Part shown: piece after piece, positions 24,508 through 33,655 of the stretch
Layout: every line of letters begins with the position of its first letter
Numbering within the stretch: position 1 is the stretch's first letter
NCBI GenBank assembly: GCA_900543205.1
Contig: UQQM01000007.1
Span: 1 to 64,000, forward strand
DNA length: 64,000 bases
Direction of reading: 5' to 3'
From: an uncultured Bacteroides sp.
Lineage (GTDB): Bacteria; Bacteroidota; Bacteroidia; Bacteroidales; UBA932
Notes under the pieces: generated by a model
What the model was told of the DNA's origin: nothing
Seen by the model: only the letters and a program-made list of their open reading frames with translations
Database searches by the model: none
Position numbers and translations under genes: made by a program

Positions 24508-25587
24508 TCAGAAGGACGCGGCGAGCTTGAAGCGCTCGCACAGGGAGCTGAGCTCGGCGATCATGCTGCGGCCCTCCTCGGTGTAGACATTGCCGTCCAG
24601 CTCGATGTAGAAATAATATGTCCATTTCAGCCCCTTCATCGGACGGCTGCGCAGACTGCACATGTTGTAGCCGTGGGAGCCGATGATGTTCAGCATCTTG
24701 GCCAGCGAGCCGGCCTCGTTCTTCACGGTGAAGGTCAGTATGAAATGCTTGCCCATGCGCCTCCTGTCGCTGTCGGTGGAGAGCACGCGGGAGAATGCGG
24801 CGAAACGGGTGGTGTTCACGCCGCTCGTGTTGATGTTCTTCTCTATGACCTTGAGCCCGTATATCTCCGCGCTCTCCAGGCTGGCTATGGCGGCTACCGA
24901 GGGGTCGTTCCTCTCGGCGACCATGCGGGCCGCCAGCGCGGTGTTCGGATATTCGTGCGTGAGGTACTTCCTCTCATGGATATATGCCGCGCACTGGGAA
25001 AGCGCCTGCTGGTGGCTGACCACTTCCCTCACGGTCGCCGGAGTAGCGCCCTCGACGCCCAGCAGGTTCTGTACGGCCTCGAGCTCGAGCACCTGGTTCA
25101 CGAAGAGGTCGCCGGAGAACATGAGGTCGGTCACGGCGCCCACCTCTCCGGCGGAGCTGTTCTCGAGCGGGAGCACGGCCGCATCGGCCTCTCCCGAGGC
25201 GCAGGCGGAATATGCCTGTTCGAAGTCCATGCAGGGGACAAGCGTGGCCGAGGGGAACATCTTCGCCGCCGCGATGGAGGCGAAGGCACCCGGCACGCCG
25301 GAATACGCCACCTTCATGCCGCTCATCAGGCGCTCCTGATAGCTGCGCGAAAGCGACATCATGTTCTTCTGGAAGTTGACGTAGTATTCCCGTATGGTAT
25401 CGTCACCCACGAGCTCCGAATTCCTCCTGACCAGCTCGGCCTCCCTCACCTCGTCGCGGACAGCCATTCCGCGCTGCATCTTGTAGTCCGCCACATTGCG
25501 GCATTCAAGCATCCTCTTTTCGAACAGCTCTGCAATCTGGGCATCAAGCTCTCCGATACGCTTCCTTATATCCTTGAGTTCGTCCAT
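24508..25587 (-). CDS. pheA: bifunctional chorismate mutase / prephenate dehydratase
   Basis: A 359-aa P-protein. Residues 1-85 are an AroQ chorismate mutase helix bundle (DIRKRIGELDAQIAELFEKR). Residues 92-265 are the prephenate dehydratase domain (VAYSGVPGAFASIAA, VLPLENSSAGEVGAV, and NTTRFAAFSR with the catalytic TRF). A C-terminal ACT domain (about 275-355; ILTFTVKNEAGSLAKMLNII) suggests feedback by phenylalanine. The start codon lies only 17 nt after the 3' end of tRNA-Arg, so it is read from the tRNA promoter. Confidence 0.95.
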   Translation of the reverse strand: MDELKDIRKRIGELDAQIAELFEKRMLECRNVADYKMQRGMAVRDEVREAELVRRNSELVGDDTIREYYVNFQKNMMSLSRSYQERLMSGMKVAYSGVPGAFASIAAAKMFPSATLVPCMDFEQAYSACASGEADAAVLPLENSSAGEVGAVTDLMFSGDLFVNQVLELEAVQNLLGVEGATPATVREVVSHQQALSQCAAYIHERKYLTHEYPNTALAARMVAERNDPSVAAIASLESAEIYGLKVIEKNINTSGVNTTRFAAFSRVLSTDSDRRRMGKHFILTFTVKNEAGSLAKMLNIIGSHGYNMCSLRSRPMKGLKWTYYFYIELDGNVYTEEGRSMIAELSSLCERFKLAASF

Positions 25588-25604
25588 CCGGGAAATGAAA
25601 TTTG

Positions 25605-25676
25605 TACCCCCTAGGCGAATCGAACGCCTATCGTAGGAACCGGAATCCTAAATTTTATCCATTAAACTAAGGGGGC
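25605..25676 (-). tRNA. tRNA-Arg (anticodon CCG)
   Basis: A 72-nt cloverleaf on the minus strand: acceptor GCCCCCT with AGGGGGT, anticodon stem TAGGA/TCCTA with loop TTCCGGT (anticodon CCG, reading CGG), and T-arm AGGCG-TTCGATT-CGCCT. CCA is not encoded. The aromatic operon follows after 17 nt. Confidence 0.95.
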
Positions 25677-25684
25677 GTGAACCG

Positions 25685-25692
25685 CAAAGATA
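25685..25692 (-). promoter_or_regulatory. -7 box of the tRNA-Arg-pheA unit
   Basis: TATCTTTG on the minus strand, 8 nt before the mature tRNA 5' end. No clear TTTG is seen upstream, and no second promoter lies between the tRNA and pheA. Confidence 0.6.
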
Positions 25693-25735
25693 GCAATTTT
25701 TTCCGCCGTACACGAGAAGTTCCGAATTTTTGCGG

Positions 25736-25743
25736 TATTTTTG
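25736..25743 (+). promoter_or_regulatory. -7 box of fabD
   Basis: TATTTTTG, 30 nt before the fabD start codon; the -33 partner is unclear. Confidence 0.4.
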
Positions 25744-25773
25744 GAGCGGATTACTAAAACCAATTATTCAGAT

Positions 25774-26658
25774 ATGAAAACTGCTTACGTATTTCCCGGA
25801 CAGGGAGCCCAGTTCTCCGGAATGGGCAAGGAGCTCTACGAGAACTGCGGCGAAGCCCGCAGCCTCATGGACAAGGCCAACGAAATCCTCGGCTTCAGAA
25901 TCACCGACATAATGTTCGAGGGCAGCGCCGACGACCTCAAAGCCACCAAGGTCACGCAGCCCGCAGTGTTCCTGCATTCAGTGTGCGCGGCCGTAGCAGC
26001 CGAAGGCGTTCCAGCCGCCGACATGGTCGGAGGGCATTCCCTCGGAGAGTTCTCGGCCCTTGTCGCCTGCGGCGCCGTGGCCTTCGAAGACGCGCTCAGG
26101 CTCGTTGCCGTGCGCGCCGAAGAGATGCAGAAATGCTGCGAGGTCAAGCCCGGCATAATGGCGGCCATCATCGGACTTCCCGACAGCAAGGTGGAAGAGG
26201 TATGCGCCTCCGTGGACGGCCTCGTGATCCCCGCCAACTACAACAGCGACGGGCAGGTCGTGATCTCCGGTGAGAAGGAAGCCGTCGAGAAGGCTTGCGA
26301 GCTTCTCAAGGCTGCCGGCGCCAAGCGGGCCCTCCCCCTCAGCGTGAGCGGAGCCTTCCACTCCCCGCTCATGGAGCCCGCGCGCGTGAAGCTGGCCGAA
26401 GCCATCGAGAGGACCGAGGTCAAGGCTCCGGTATGCCCTATCTACCAGAACGTAAACGCACTGCCCGAGACCGACCCTGCAAGAATCAAGGAGAACCTGC
26501 TCAAGCAGCTCACCTCTCCCGTGAGATGGACCCAGACCGTGAAGAACATGATTGCCGACGGAGCCGTGAACTTCAAGGAATTCGGCCCCGGCAACGTGCT
26601 TCAGGGACTGATAAAGAGAATAGCGCCGTCAACCGGCACGGAGGTCACAATCCTCTGA
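25774..26658 (+). CDS. fabD: malonyl-CoA:ACP transacylase
   Basis: A 294-aa enzyme that loads malonate on acyl carrier protein for fatty acid synthesis. It starts KTAYVFPGQGAQFSGMGKEL, has the nucleophile motif GGHSLGEFSAL with Ser near residue 89, and the later catalytic His in VSGAFHSPLM. The length is normal. The ATG at 25774 is preferred; an upstream TTG reading has no family support. It stands alone, with its terminator lying inside the 3' end of the convergent pdxB gene. Confidence 0.96.
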   Translation: MKTAYVFPGQGAQFSGMGKELYENCGEARSLMDKANEILGFRITDIMFEGSADDLKATKVTQPAVFLHSVCAAVAAEGVPAADMVGGHSLGEFSALVACGAVAFEDALRLVAVRAEEMQKCCEVKPGIMAAIIGLPDSKVEEVCASVDGLVIPANYNSDGQVVISGEKEAVEKACELLKAAGAKRALPLSVSGAFHSPLMEPARVKLAEAIERTEVKAPVCPIYQNVNALPETDPARIKENLLKQLTSPVRWTQTVKNMIADGAVNFKEFGPGNVLQGLIKRIAPSTGTEVTIL

Positions 26659-26680
26659 CGCCAAAGCGGCATCGGATATT

Positions 26681-27817
26681 TCAGCGGGTTTCAAGCACAT
26701 TGAAGCCCGCTTTTTCCAATAATGCGCACGTGTCAGCGGTCCCGCCGGCAAGCCTGACGCCGAAGGCGGTGAACTCCCTGCGGACGGGATAGTCGCCGCG
26801 CAGCTTTTCGAAGAGCCCGGGCCGGGCCCGGAGCGTCCTGTCGTCCGCCATCACGTCATAGCTGTAGAGAATCGCTTCGGCCAGCACCTCCCCGGGACTT
26901 TTGCCTCTGGCGTCCATGGTGAACTCAAGGGCCCGGTCCGGAAGCGGCAGGGCGGACGGAGACCAGTCCGCAAGCGGCAGGCCGAGACAGCGGGCGACGG
27001 TGCGCACGCTTGCGACGGTGGCGGCCGCCTTCCCGTCGGCGCTGTAGCCGGCGATGTGCGGAGTGGCGATGTCGAGCATTTCCATAAGCTCCCTGTCGAT
27101 GTCCGGCTCATGCTCCCACACATCCAGGACAGCACCTCCGACGGAACCCCCGCCCAGCGCCGCCTTGAGCGCATCGCCGTCGACCACGGGGCCGCGCGAG
27201 CTGTTCATCAGAATCTGCCCGGGGCGCAGCCGCGAAATCATCTCCTCTCCGAAAAGGTGCCACGTGGCATCCCCGCCTTCGTGCGACAGAGGGACATGCA
27301 GGGTGACGATGTCGCTTTCCTCCACCAGCCTGTCGAGGCTCACGAAGGCTTCCGGCCCCTCGCGCCGCGCCCTCGGCGGATCGTTGAGCAGGATCCTCAT
27401 GCCCAGAAGCGAGGCGATTTCCGCGACCTTCGACCCCACGTTGCCCGCTCCGACGACCCCGAGCGTCATGGCGGAGAGGTCGAGACCCCGCCTGCGGGCG
27501 AGGGTCACGAGGACGGAACCCGCATACTGCCCGACCGACCATGAATTGCAGCCGGGGGCGTTCCGCCAGACTATACCCCGGGACGCGCACCATTCGGTGT
27601 CTATATGGTCATATCCTATGGTCGCCGTGGCGATGACCCTGACCGACGAACCCTCGAGCAGGGAGGCGTCGCACCTGGTGCGGGTGCGCGTAATCAGCGC
27701 GTCGGCATCCCTGACGGCCGCCGCATCGGTCTCCCCGCCGGGCAGATACACCACCTCGGCATAAGGCTCGAACACTCCCCTGATGAAGGGTATCTTGTCG
27801 TCGCATACTATCTTCAT
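26681..27817 (-). CDS. pdxB: 4-phosphoerythronate dehydrogenase
   Basis: A 378-aa D-2-hydroxyacid dehydrogenase of the pyridoxal phosphate (vitamin B6) route. The N-terminus (MKIVCDDKIPFIRGVFEPYA) and IATATIGYDHIDTEW are typical of PdxB. The NAD-binding fold is TLGVVGAGNVGSKVAEIASL (about 137-156), and the catalytic set includes SSRGPVVDG (Arg), EHEPDID (Glu) and ATPHIAGYS (His). A C-terminal PdxB dimerisation region follows. It is divergent from the SIMPL gene, with 37 nt between the starts. Confidence 0.92.
   Translation of the reverse strand: MKIVCDDKIPFIRGVFEPYAEVVYLPGGETDAAAVRDADALITRTRTRCDASLLEGSSVRVIATATIGYDHIDTEWCASRGIVWRNAPGCNSWSVGQYAGSVLVTLARRRGLDLSAMTLGVVGAGNVGSKVAEIASLLGMRILLNDPPRARREGPEAFVSLDRLVEESDIVTLHVPLSHEGGDATWHLFGEEMISRLRPGQILMNSSRGPVVDGDALKAALGGGSVGGAVLDVWEHEPDIDRELMEMLDIATPHIAGYSADGKAAATVASVRTVARCLGLPLADWSPSALPLPDRALEFTMDARGKSPGEVLAEAILYSYDVMADDRTLRARPGLFEKLRGDYPVRREFTAFGVRLAGGTADTCALLEKAGFNVLETR
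26684..26715 (+). terminator. fabD terminator inside pdxB
   Basis: An 11-bp stem with one mismatch (26684-26694 with 26700-26710) is followed by TTTTT. It lies within the last codons of pdxB on the other strand. Confidence 0.8.
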
Positions 27818-27854
27818 GTCTGCAAATAAAGGAAAAAATCATTAACTTGGGAGC

Positions 27855-28562
27855 ATGAACAGCAACAATAAGCTCATCCTCGGCATTTCCTTCGTCCTGG
27901 GATGCCTGATTCTGGGATTGTGCACGGTCGGCGCCGTCAGGGCGAACCGCGCATTCGACAGGACCGTATCCGTAAAAGGCCTCTGCGAACGCCAGGTCAA
28001 GGCCGATAAGGTAATCTGGCCGCTGGCATACAAGCTCGGAGGCAACAGCCTCACCGACCTCTATTCGCGGGTCAGCTCCATGAACGCCAAGGTCGTGGAC
28101 TTCCTCACCTCGTCCGGAGTGCCCGAGGAAGAGATTTCAGTCAACGCCCCCGAAATTGAGGACAACCGCGCCGTTTCCTACAGCAACAACGCAGTCTACA
28201 ACTACGTCGTCACCTCGGTGGTCACAGTCTATTCCGACAACGTCGACCTGGTGATAGAGCTCCGCAACCGCGTAGGCGAGCTGATCGAGCAGGGAGTGCC
28301 CATAGGGACCGCCGGCTCATGGACCAACCCAACGGTGTTCTCCTTCGACGGGCTCAACGACATCAAACCCGGCATGATAGAGGAGGCGACGGCCAACGCA
28401 CGCGCCGCAGCGCAGAAGTTCGCCAAGGACTGCGACAGCCGCCTCGGGAAAATCAAGACGGCCTCACAGGGGCAGTTCACGATCAGCGACAGGGATTCGA
28501 ACACACCCTACATCAAGAACGTCAGGGTGGTGACCAGCGTCACGTACTACCTTGACGACTGA
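27855..28562 (+). CDS. SIMPL (DUF541) domain protein
   Basis: A 235-aa protein with one N-terminal membrane or signal helix (LILGISFVLGCLILGLCTVG) and a SIMPL domain. Marks include RTVSVKGLCERQVKADKVIW near residue 36, and the long helix-strand repeats that follow. Proteins of this family lie in the periplasm and are linked to oxidative stress or signalling, but the function is unclear. No operon partner is evident: pdxB is divergent and the next gene has its own promoter. Confidence 0.88.
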   Translation: MNSNNKLILGISFVLGCLILGLCTVGAVRANRAFDRTVSVKGLCERQVKADKVIWPLAYKLGGNSLTDLYSRVSSMNAKVVDFLTSSGVPEEEISVNAPEIEDNRAVSYSNNAVYNYVVTSVVTVYSDNVDLVIELRNRVGELIEQGVPIGTAGSWTNPTVFSFDGLNDIKPGMIEEATANARAAAQKFAKDCDSRLGKIKTASQGQFTISDRDSNTPYIKNVRVVTSVTYYLDD

Positions 28563-28687
28563 TTCCGACCGGAAACGGTCCGCAGGTTCGAGGGCTTACC
28601 GCGCGATCCAGGTCCGGATGCACGGAAGACATGATTCCCCCGTTTTCGTCCAATCAGGATCTTCCGCTTCAGAAACGCGCGTTCGGT

Positions 28688-28719
28688 TTTGCATTGCGCT
28701 CGGCTTCTGCGTATATTTG
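28688..28719 (+). promoter_or_regulatory. promoter of the GH5 gene (repeat-type)
   Basis: TTTG (28688-28691), a 20-nt spacer containing GCGCTCGGCTTC, and TATATTTG (28712-28719). The whole 32-nt core is identical to those at 52817-52848 and 52902-52933. Confidence 0.8.
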
Positions 28720-28745
28720 ACACCTACATCAAAAAAACGAATCTT

Positions 28746-29990
28746 ATGAAGAAAATCCTCTGCGCCCTGCTTCTCGCCGGGGCGATGATCTCCTGCAACA
28801 CGGCGGAGAAGGGCCCCGCGCCCGAAGACTTCGTCCGCATCGAGGGACAGAATCTCATAGAGCCCGACGGCAGCAGGCTGTTCATCATGGGCACCAACCT
28901 GGGCAACTGGCTGAATCCCGAAGGCTACATGTTCGGATTCAGCAGGGCCAACTCCGCACACTTCATCGACGAGATGTTCTGCCAGCTCGTGGGCCCGGAC
29001 TACACGGCCGACTTCTGGAAGCGCTTCAAGGACAACTACGTGACGCGCGAGGACATCGAATTCATAGCCTCCACCGGCGCGAACACGATACGCCTGCCCT
29101 TCCACTACAAGCTCTTCACCGACGAGGACTACATGGGGCTGAGCGCGGCGCAGGACGGCTTCGAGAGGGTTGACAGCCTCGTGTGCTGGTGCAGGGACAA
29201 CGGTCTCTATCTGATACTTGACATGCACGACGCGCCGGGCGGCCAGACCGGCGACAACATCGACGACAGCTACGGCTACCCCTGGCTGTTCGAGAGCGAG
29301 AGGAGCCAGCAGCTGTTCTGCGACATCTGGCGCAGCATAGCCGAACGCTACAAGGACGAGACAACCATCCTGGGCTACGAGCTGATCAACGAGCCCATCG
29401 CGCCCTATTTCGAGAACATGGATGAGCTCAACGGCAAGCTGGAGGCCCTGCACAAGCGTGCGGTCAAGGCGATACGCGAAGTTGACACCAACCACATAAT
29501 CCTGTTGGGCGGGGCACAGTGGAACGGCAACTTCAAGCCCTTCTCCGACTGGAAATATGACGACAAGATAATGTACACCTGCCACCGCTACGGAGGCGAC
29601 CCCACCAAGGCCGCCATCCAGGAGATCATAGACTTCCGCGACAAGGTGGACCTGCCCATGTACATGGGCGAGATAGGGCACAACACCGACGAATGGCAGG
29701 CCGCATTCTGCAAGACGATGAGGGAGAACAACATAGGCTACACCTTCTGGCCCTACAAAAAGGTGGACGGCTCATCGTTCGTGGCTATCAGGCGGCCCGA
29801 CGGCTGGAAGAGGCTCGTGGAGTTCGCCGAAGCCCCGCGCGGCACATATCAGGAAATCCGCGATGCGCGCCCCGACCAGCAGGAGATGAGGCGGCTCATG
29901 GACGAGTTCATCGAGAATGCCAGGTTCGCGAACTGCATCCCGCAGGAAAGCTACATACTCTCGCTGGGCATGCAGGATCCCGTCCGCTGA
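28746..29990 (+). CDS. GH5-family glycoside hydrolase lipoprotein
   Basis: A 414-aa exported enzyme. The signal ends in a lipobox with Cys at residue 17. The chain has a TIM barrel like endoglucanase/glucanase GH5: GTNLGNWLNPEGYM near the N-terminus, NTIRLPFHYKLF, LILDMHDAPGGQ, the acid/base Glu in YELINEP (about 212-218), HRYGG, and the nucleophile Glu in YMGEIGHN (about 305). Substrate unknown; likely a beta-glucan or similar. The start at 28746 gives the signal peptide and lies 26 nt after the promoter box; in-frame codons upstream would fall within the promoter. Confidence 0.9.
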   Translation: MKKILCALLLAGAMISCNTAEKGPAPEDFVRIEGQNLIEPDGSRLFIMGTNLGNWLNPEGYMFGFSRANSAHFIDEMFCQLVGPDYTADFWKRFKDNYVTREDIEFIASTGANTIRLPFHYKLFTDEDYMGLSAAQDGFERVDSLVCWCRDNGLYLILDMHDAPGGQTGDNIDDSYGYPWLFESERSQQLFCDIWRSIAERYKDETTILGYELINEPIAPYFENMDELNGKLEALHKRAVKAIREVDTNHIILLGGAQWNGNFKPFSDWKYDDKIMYTCHRYGGDPTKAAIQEIIDFRDKVDLPMYMGEIGHNTDEWQAAFCKTMRENNIGYTFWPYKKVDGSSFVAIRRPDGWKRLVEFAEAPRGTYQEIRDARPDQQEMRRLMDEFIENARFANCIPQESYILSLGMQDPVR

Positions 29991-30005
29991 TTTCGGCCCG
30001 GCAAT

Positions 30006-30021
30006 TGCAAACAAGTTTGCA
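30006..30021 (+). promoter_or_regulatory. inverted repeat over the PFOR -33 box
   Basis: TGCAAAC-AA-GTTTGCA is a perfect 7-bp inverted repeat that covers the TTTG of the PFOR promoter, so it could be an operator. A similar inverted repeat, TTGAACAAGTTCAA, precedes the TTTG at 52902. Confidence 0.5.
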
Positions 30022-30047
30022 TTGCTCTCGGCTTTTTCGTACATTTG
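30016..30047 (+). promoter_or_regulatory. promoter of pyruvate:ferredoxin oxidoreductase
   Basis: TTTG (30016-30019), a 20-nt spacer and TACATTTG (30040-30047). The spacer is a diverged copy of that in the repeat-type promoters. Leader of about 55 nt. Confidence 0.78.
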
Positions 30048-30106
30048 TAATGATTATGCTTGATTTGCAATAACCAAAACAAATTCAATAAAACTAATAC
30101 ATAGCT

Positions 30107-33100
30107 ATGTCCAAAGAAAAGAAATTCATTACCTGTGACGGTAATCAGGCAGCGTCGAACATCGCCTACCTTTTCAGCGAGCACGCGGCCATCTACCCTA
30201 TCACACCTTCTTCGACTATGGCGGAGAACATCGACGAATGGGCCGCTCACGGCAAGAAGAACCTCTGGGGTGAGACCGTAAAGGTGACGGAGATGCAGAG
30301 CGAGGCCGGCGCTGCGGGAGCGGTGCACGGTTCGCTGCAGGCGGGAGCCCTGACATCCACCTTCACCGCATCACAGGGACTTCTCCTGATGATTCCCAAC
30401 ATGTACAAGATTGCCGGCGAACTGCTTCCCGCAGTGTTCCATGTGTCCGCGAGAGCCCTCGCATCGCACGCCCTCTCAATCTTCGGTGACCATCAGGACG
30501 TAATGGCCTGCCGTCAGACAGGATTCGCGATGCTGGCCTCCGGCTCCGTCCAGGAAGCCCAGGACCTCGCAGCAGTCGCACATCTTTCGGCCATCAAGGC
30601 CTCCGTGCCCTTCCTGCACTTCTTCGACGGATTCCGCACCTCGCATGAAATCCAGAAGATCGAGGCCATCGACGAAGGCGACCTCAAGAAGCTCGTCAGC
30701 GAGAAGGCCCTGGAGAACTTCCGCACCCGCGCCCTCAACCCCGACTCTCCCGTGACCAGGGGAACTGCGCAGAACGGAGACGTATACTTCCAGGCCGTCG
30801 AGTCCCGCAACCAGGTATATGAAGCCGTTCCCGACATAGTGGCGCGCTACATGGGCGAAATCGGAGAAATCACCGGACGCCAGTACAGGCCCTTCGAATA
30901 CTACGGCGACAAGAACGCCGAATGCGTGATCGTGGCCATGGGCTCCGTAACCGAGACCATCAGGGAGACTATAGACTACCTCGCCACCAAGGGGCGCAAG
31001 TACGGAGTCATCACCGTGCATCTCTACCGTCCTTTCTCCGAGAAGTATTTCCTCAAGGTGCTCCCCAAGAGCGTCAGGAAAATCGCCGTCCTTGACAGGA
31101 CCAAGGAGCCCGGAGCCCTCGGAGAGCCCCTGTTCCTCGATGTCAAGGCCCTGTTCCAGGGCAAGGAGAACGCTCCCCTCGTGATAGGCGGACGCTACGG
31201 ACTGTCCTCAAAGGACACCACCCCCTCACAGATCATCGCGGTCTACGACAACCTCGACCGCAAGGAGCCCAAGGCCGACTTCACCATCGGCATCGTGGAC
31301 GATGTGACCTTCAAGAGCCTTCCCACCAAGGGAGAGATTTCCATCATGAAGAAGGGCACTACCGAGTGCAAGTTCTACGGGCTCGGCTCCGATGGAACAG
31401 TGGGCGCCAACAAGAACACCATCAAAATCATCGGAACCCACACCGAACTCTACTCACAGGCCTACTTCGACTACGACTCCAAGAAGTCCGGAGGATACAC
31501 CTGCTCGCACCTGAGGTTCGGCAAGTCGCCCATCAAGGCCCCCTATCTCGTGAACACCCCCGACTTCGTGGCCTGCCACGTGCCTTCATACCTCGAGAAG
31601 TATGACGTGCTCAAGGGCATCAAGGAGGGCGGCAGCTTCCTGCTCAACTCCCTCTGGGACGAGGAGGAGACCGTAAAGCGCATCCCCGACTACGTGAAGT
31701 CCGTGATAGGACGCAAGAAAATCAAGTTCTACATCATCAACGCCACCAAGATTGCCGAGGAAATCGGACTCGGCGGACGCACCAACACCATACTCCAGAG
31801 CGCATTCTTCCGCATCACCGGAATCATACCCGGGGAAGACGCCGTGAAGTACATGAAGGACGCCGCCCTCAAGTCCTACGGCAAGAAGGGCGAGAACGTG
31901 GTCAACATGAACTACGCCGCAATCGACAGGGGCGGAGAATACGTGGAGGTCAAGGTTCCCGCAGAGTGGGCGAACATCAACGCCAAGTTCGTGAACCACA
32001 ACGCCGGCCGTCTCGCCACTCCTTTCGTCAAGGAAATCGCCGACGTGGTGAACGCACAGTGCGGCGACACCCTGCCCGTGAGCGCGTTCCTGCCCTACAT
32101 GGACGGAACCATGCCCGCCGGCACCGCAGCCTACGAGAAGCGCGGAGTCGCCGTCAACGTGCCCGTTTGGGATCCCGAGAAGTGCATACAGTGCAACACC
32201 TGCGCCTTCGTCTGCCCTCACGCCGCAATACGCCCGTTCCTGCTCGACGCAGAGGAAGCCGCCGCAGCCCCCGAAGGAGTCAAGATTGCCGACGGCAAGG
32301 CCAACCTCAAGGAATACAAGTACGCCCTCGCCGTATCGGTGGCTGACTGCACCGGATGCGGCAACTGCGTGGACGTATGCCTCGCCAAGGACAAGGCCCT
32401 CAGCATGGCTCCCTACATGGACCGCGTAGACGACCAGGCCGGATTCGACTGGCTCAACTCCAAGGTCGGATACAAGACTCCCCTCGACCCCAAGGCCAAC
32501 CTCAAGAACTCCCAGTTCGCACAGCCTCTGTTCGAGTTCTCCGGAGCCTGCGCAGGCTGCGGCGAGACCCCTTACATCAAGAACATCACCCAGCTCTTCG
32601 GCGACCACATGATGATTGCCAACGCCACCGGATGCTCTTCGATCTACGGCGCCTCCTTCCCCGCATCGCCCTACTGCACCGACGCCCACGGTCACGGTCC
32701 CGCATGGCAGAACTCCCTCTTCGAGGACAATGCCGAGTTCGGACTCGGAATGAGGCTCGGCTCCGAGCGCATGCGCGACACGGTGGCCGCCCTGATGGCC
32801 AAAGGCCTCGAATGCCCCGACTGCAGCGATGAAATCAAGGAACTCTTCCGCAAATGGCTCGACGGGCGCAAGGACTACGCCACCACGCGCGAAGTCGCAG
32901 ACAAGCTCGTTCCACTCATGGAGGAGTGCGGATGCGAGACCTGCAAGTCCCTGCTCCAGCTCAAGCACTACATACCCTCACGCAGCCAGTGGATCTTCGG
33001 CGGCGACGGATGGGGCTATGACATCGGCTACGGCGGACTCGACCATGTGCTTGCCTCCGGCGAGAACGTGAACGTGCTCGTGCTCGACACCGAGGTATAT

Positions 33101-33631
33101 TCCAATACCGGAGGACAGTCGTCCAAATCGACCCCCGTGGGAGCAATCGCCAAGTTCGCGGCTTCAGGAAAGAAGATACGCAAGAAGGATCTCGGAATGA
33201 TGGCCATGAGCTACGGCTACGTATATGTGGCCCAGGTGGCCATGGGAGCAAGCCCCGTGCAGTTCCTCAACGCCATCAAGGAGGCCGAGGCCTACGACGG
33301 ACCTTCGCTGATCATCGCCTACTCGCCTTGCATCAACCACGGCCTGAAGGCAGGCATGGGACTCAGCCAAAAGGAGGAGAAACTCGCCGTCGAGTGCGGA
33401 TACTGGCACCTGTACCGCTACAATCCGGCTCTCGAGGAGCAGGGCAAGAACCCCTTCACCCTCGACTCCAAGGAGCCCGACTGGAGCAAGTTCCAGGACT
33501 TCCTGAAGGGAGAAGTACGCTTCGCCTCGCTCTACAAGCTCTTCCCCGAGAACGCCGCCGAGCTTCTCGAGAAGACGGAGGAGTTCGCGAAAGTGCGCCT
33601 CGATACCTACAAGAGGCTTGCAGGCAAATAA
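30107..33631 (+). CDS. nifJ: pyruvate:ferredoxin (flavodoxin) oxidoreductase
   Basis: A 1174-aa single-chain PFOR that converts pyruvate and CoA to acetyl-CoA, CO2 and reduced ferredoxin. Parts in order: TPP pyrimidine-binding domain (about 1-250; YPITPSSTMAENIDEWA), domains II-III with a gamma-type region (about 420-620), a two-cluster ferredoxin domain with CIQCNTCAFVCPHAAI (about 688-703) and CTGCGNCVDVCLAKD (about 747-761), and the TPP-binding domain with GDGWGYDIGYGGLDHVL and NTGGQSSKSTP (about 1005). A further CAGCGETPY motif binds the third cluster. The length is normal. The M16 peptidase gene follows after 24 nt with no terminator. Confidence 0.97.
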   Translation: MSKEKKFITCDGNQAASNIAYLFSEHAAIYPITPSSTMAENIDEWAAHGKKNLWGETVKVTEMQSEAGAAGAVHGSLQAGALTSTFTASQGLLLMIPNMYKIAGELLPAVFHVSARALASHALSIFGDHQDVMACRQTGFAMLASGSVQEAQDLAAVAHLSAIKASVPFLHFFDGFRTSHEIQKIEAIDEGDLKKLVSEKALENFRTRALNPDSPVTRGTAQNGDVYFQAVESRNQVYEAVPDIVARYMGEIGEITGRQYRPFEYYGDKNAECVIVAMGSVTETIRETIDYLATKGRKYGVITVHLYRPFSEKYFLKVLPKSVRKIAVLDRTKEPGALGEPLFLDVKALFQGKENAPLVIGGRYGLSSKDTTPSQIIAVYDNLDRKEPKADFTIGIVDDVTFKSLPTKGEISIMKKGTTECKFYGLGSDGTVGANKNTIKIIGTHTELYSQAYFDYDSKKSGGYTCSHLRFGKSPIKAPYLVNTPDFVACHVPSYLEKYDVLKGIKEGGSFLLNSLWDEEETVKRIPDYVKSVIGRKKIKFYIINATKIAEEIGLGGRTNTILQSAFFRITGIIPGEDAVKYMKDAALKSYGKKGENVVNMNYAAIDRGGEYVEVKVPAEWANINAKFVNHNAGRLATPFVKEIADVVNAQCGDTLPVSAFLPYMDGTMPAGTAAYEKRGVAVNVPVWDPEKCIQCNTCAFVCPHAAIRPFLLDAEEAAAAPEGVKIADGKANLKEYKYALAVSVADCTGCGNCVDVCLAKDKALSMAPYMDRVDDQAGFDWLNSKVGYKTPLDPKANLKNSQFAQPLFEFSGACAGCGETPYIKNITQLFGDHMMIANATGCSSIYGASFPASPYCTDAHGHGPAWQNSLFEDNAEFGLGMRLGSERMRDTVAALMAKGLECPDCSDEIKELFRKWLDGRKDYATTREVADKLVPLMEECGCETCKSLLQLKHYIPSRSQWIFGGDGWGYDIGYGGLDHVLASGENVNVLVLDTEVYSNTGGQSSKSTPVGAIAKFAASGKKIRKKDLGMMAMSYGYVYVAQVAMGASPVQFLNAIKEAEAYDGPSLIIAYSPCINHGLKAGMGLSQKEEKLAVECGYWHLYRYNPALEEQGKNPFTLDSKEPDWSKFQDFLKGEVRFASLYKLFPENAAELLEKTEEFAKVRLDTYKRLAGK

Positions 33632-33655
33632 CGCAACCAAATTCTATCACCCAAG

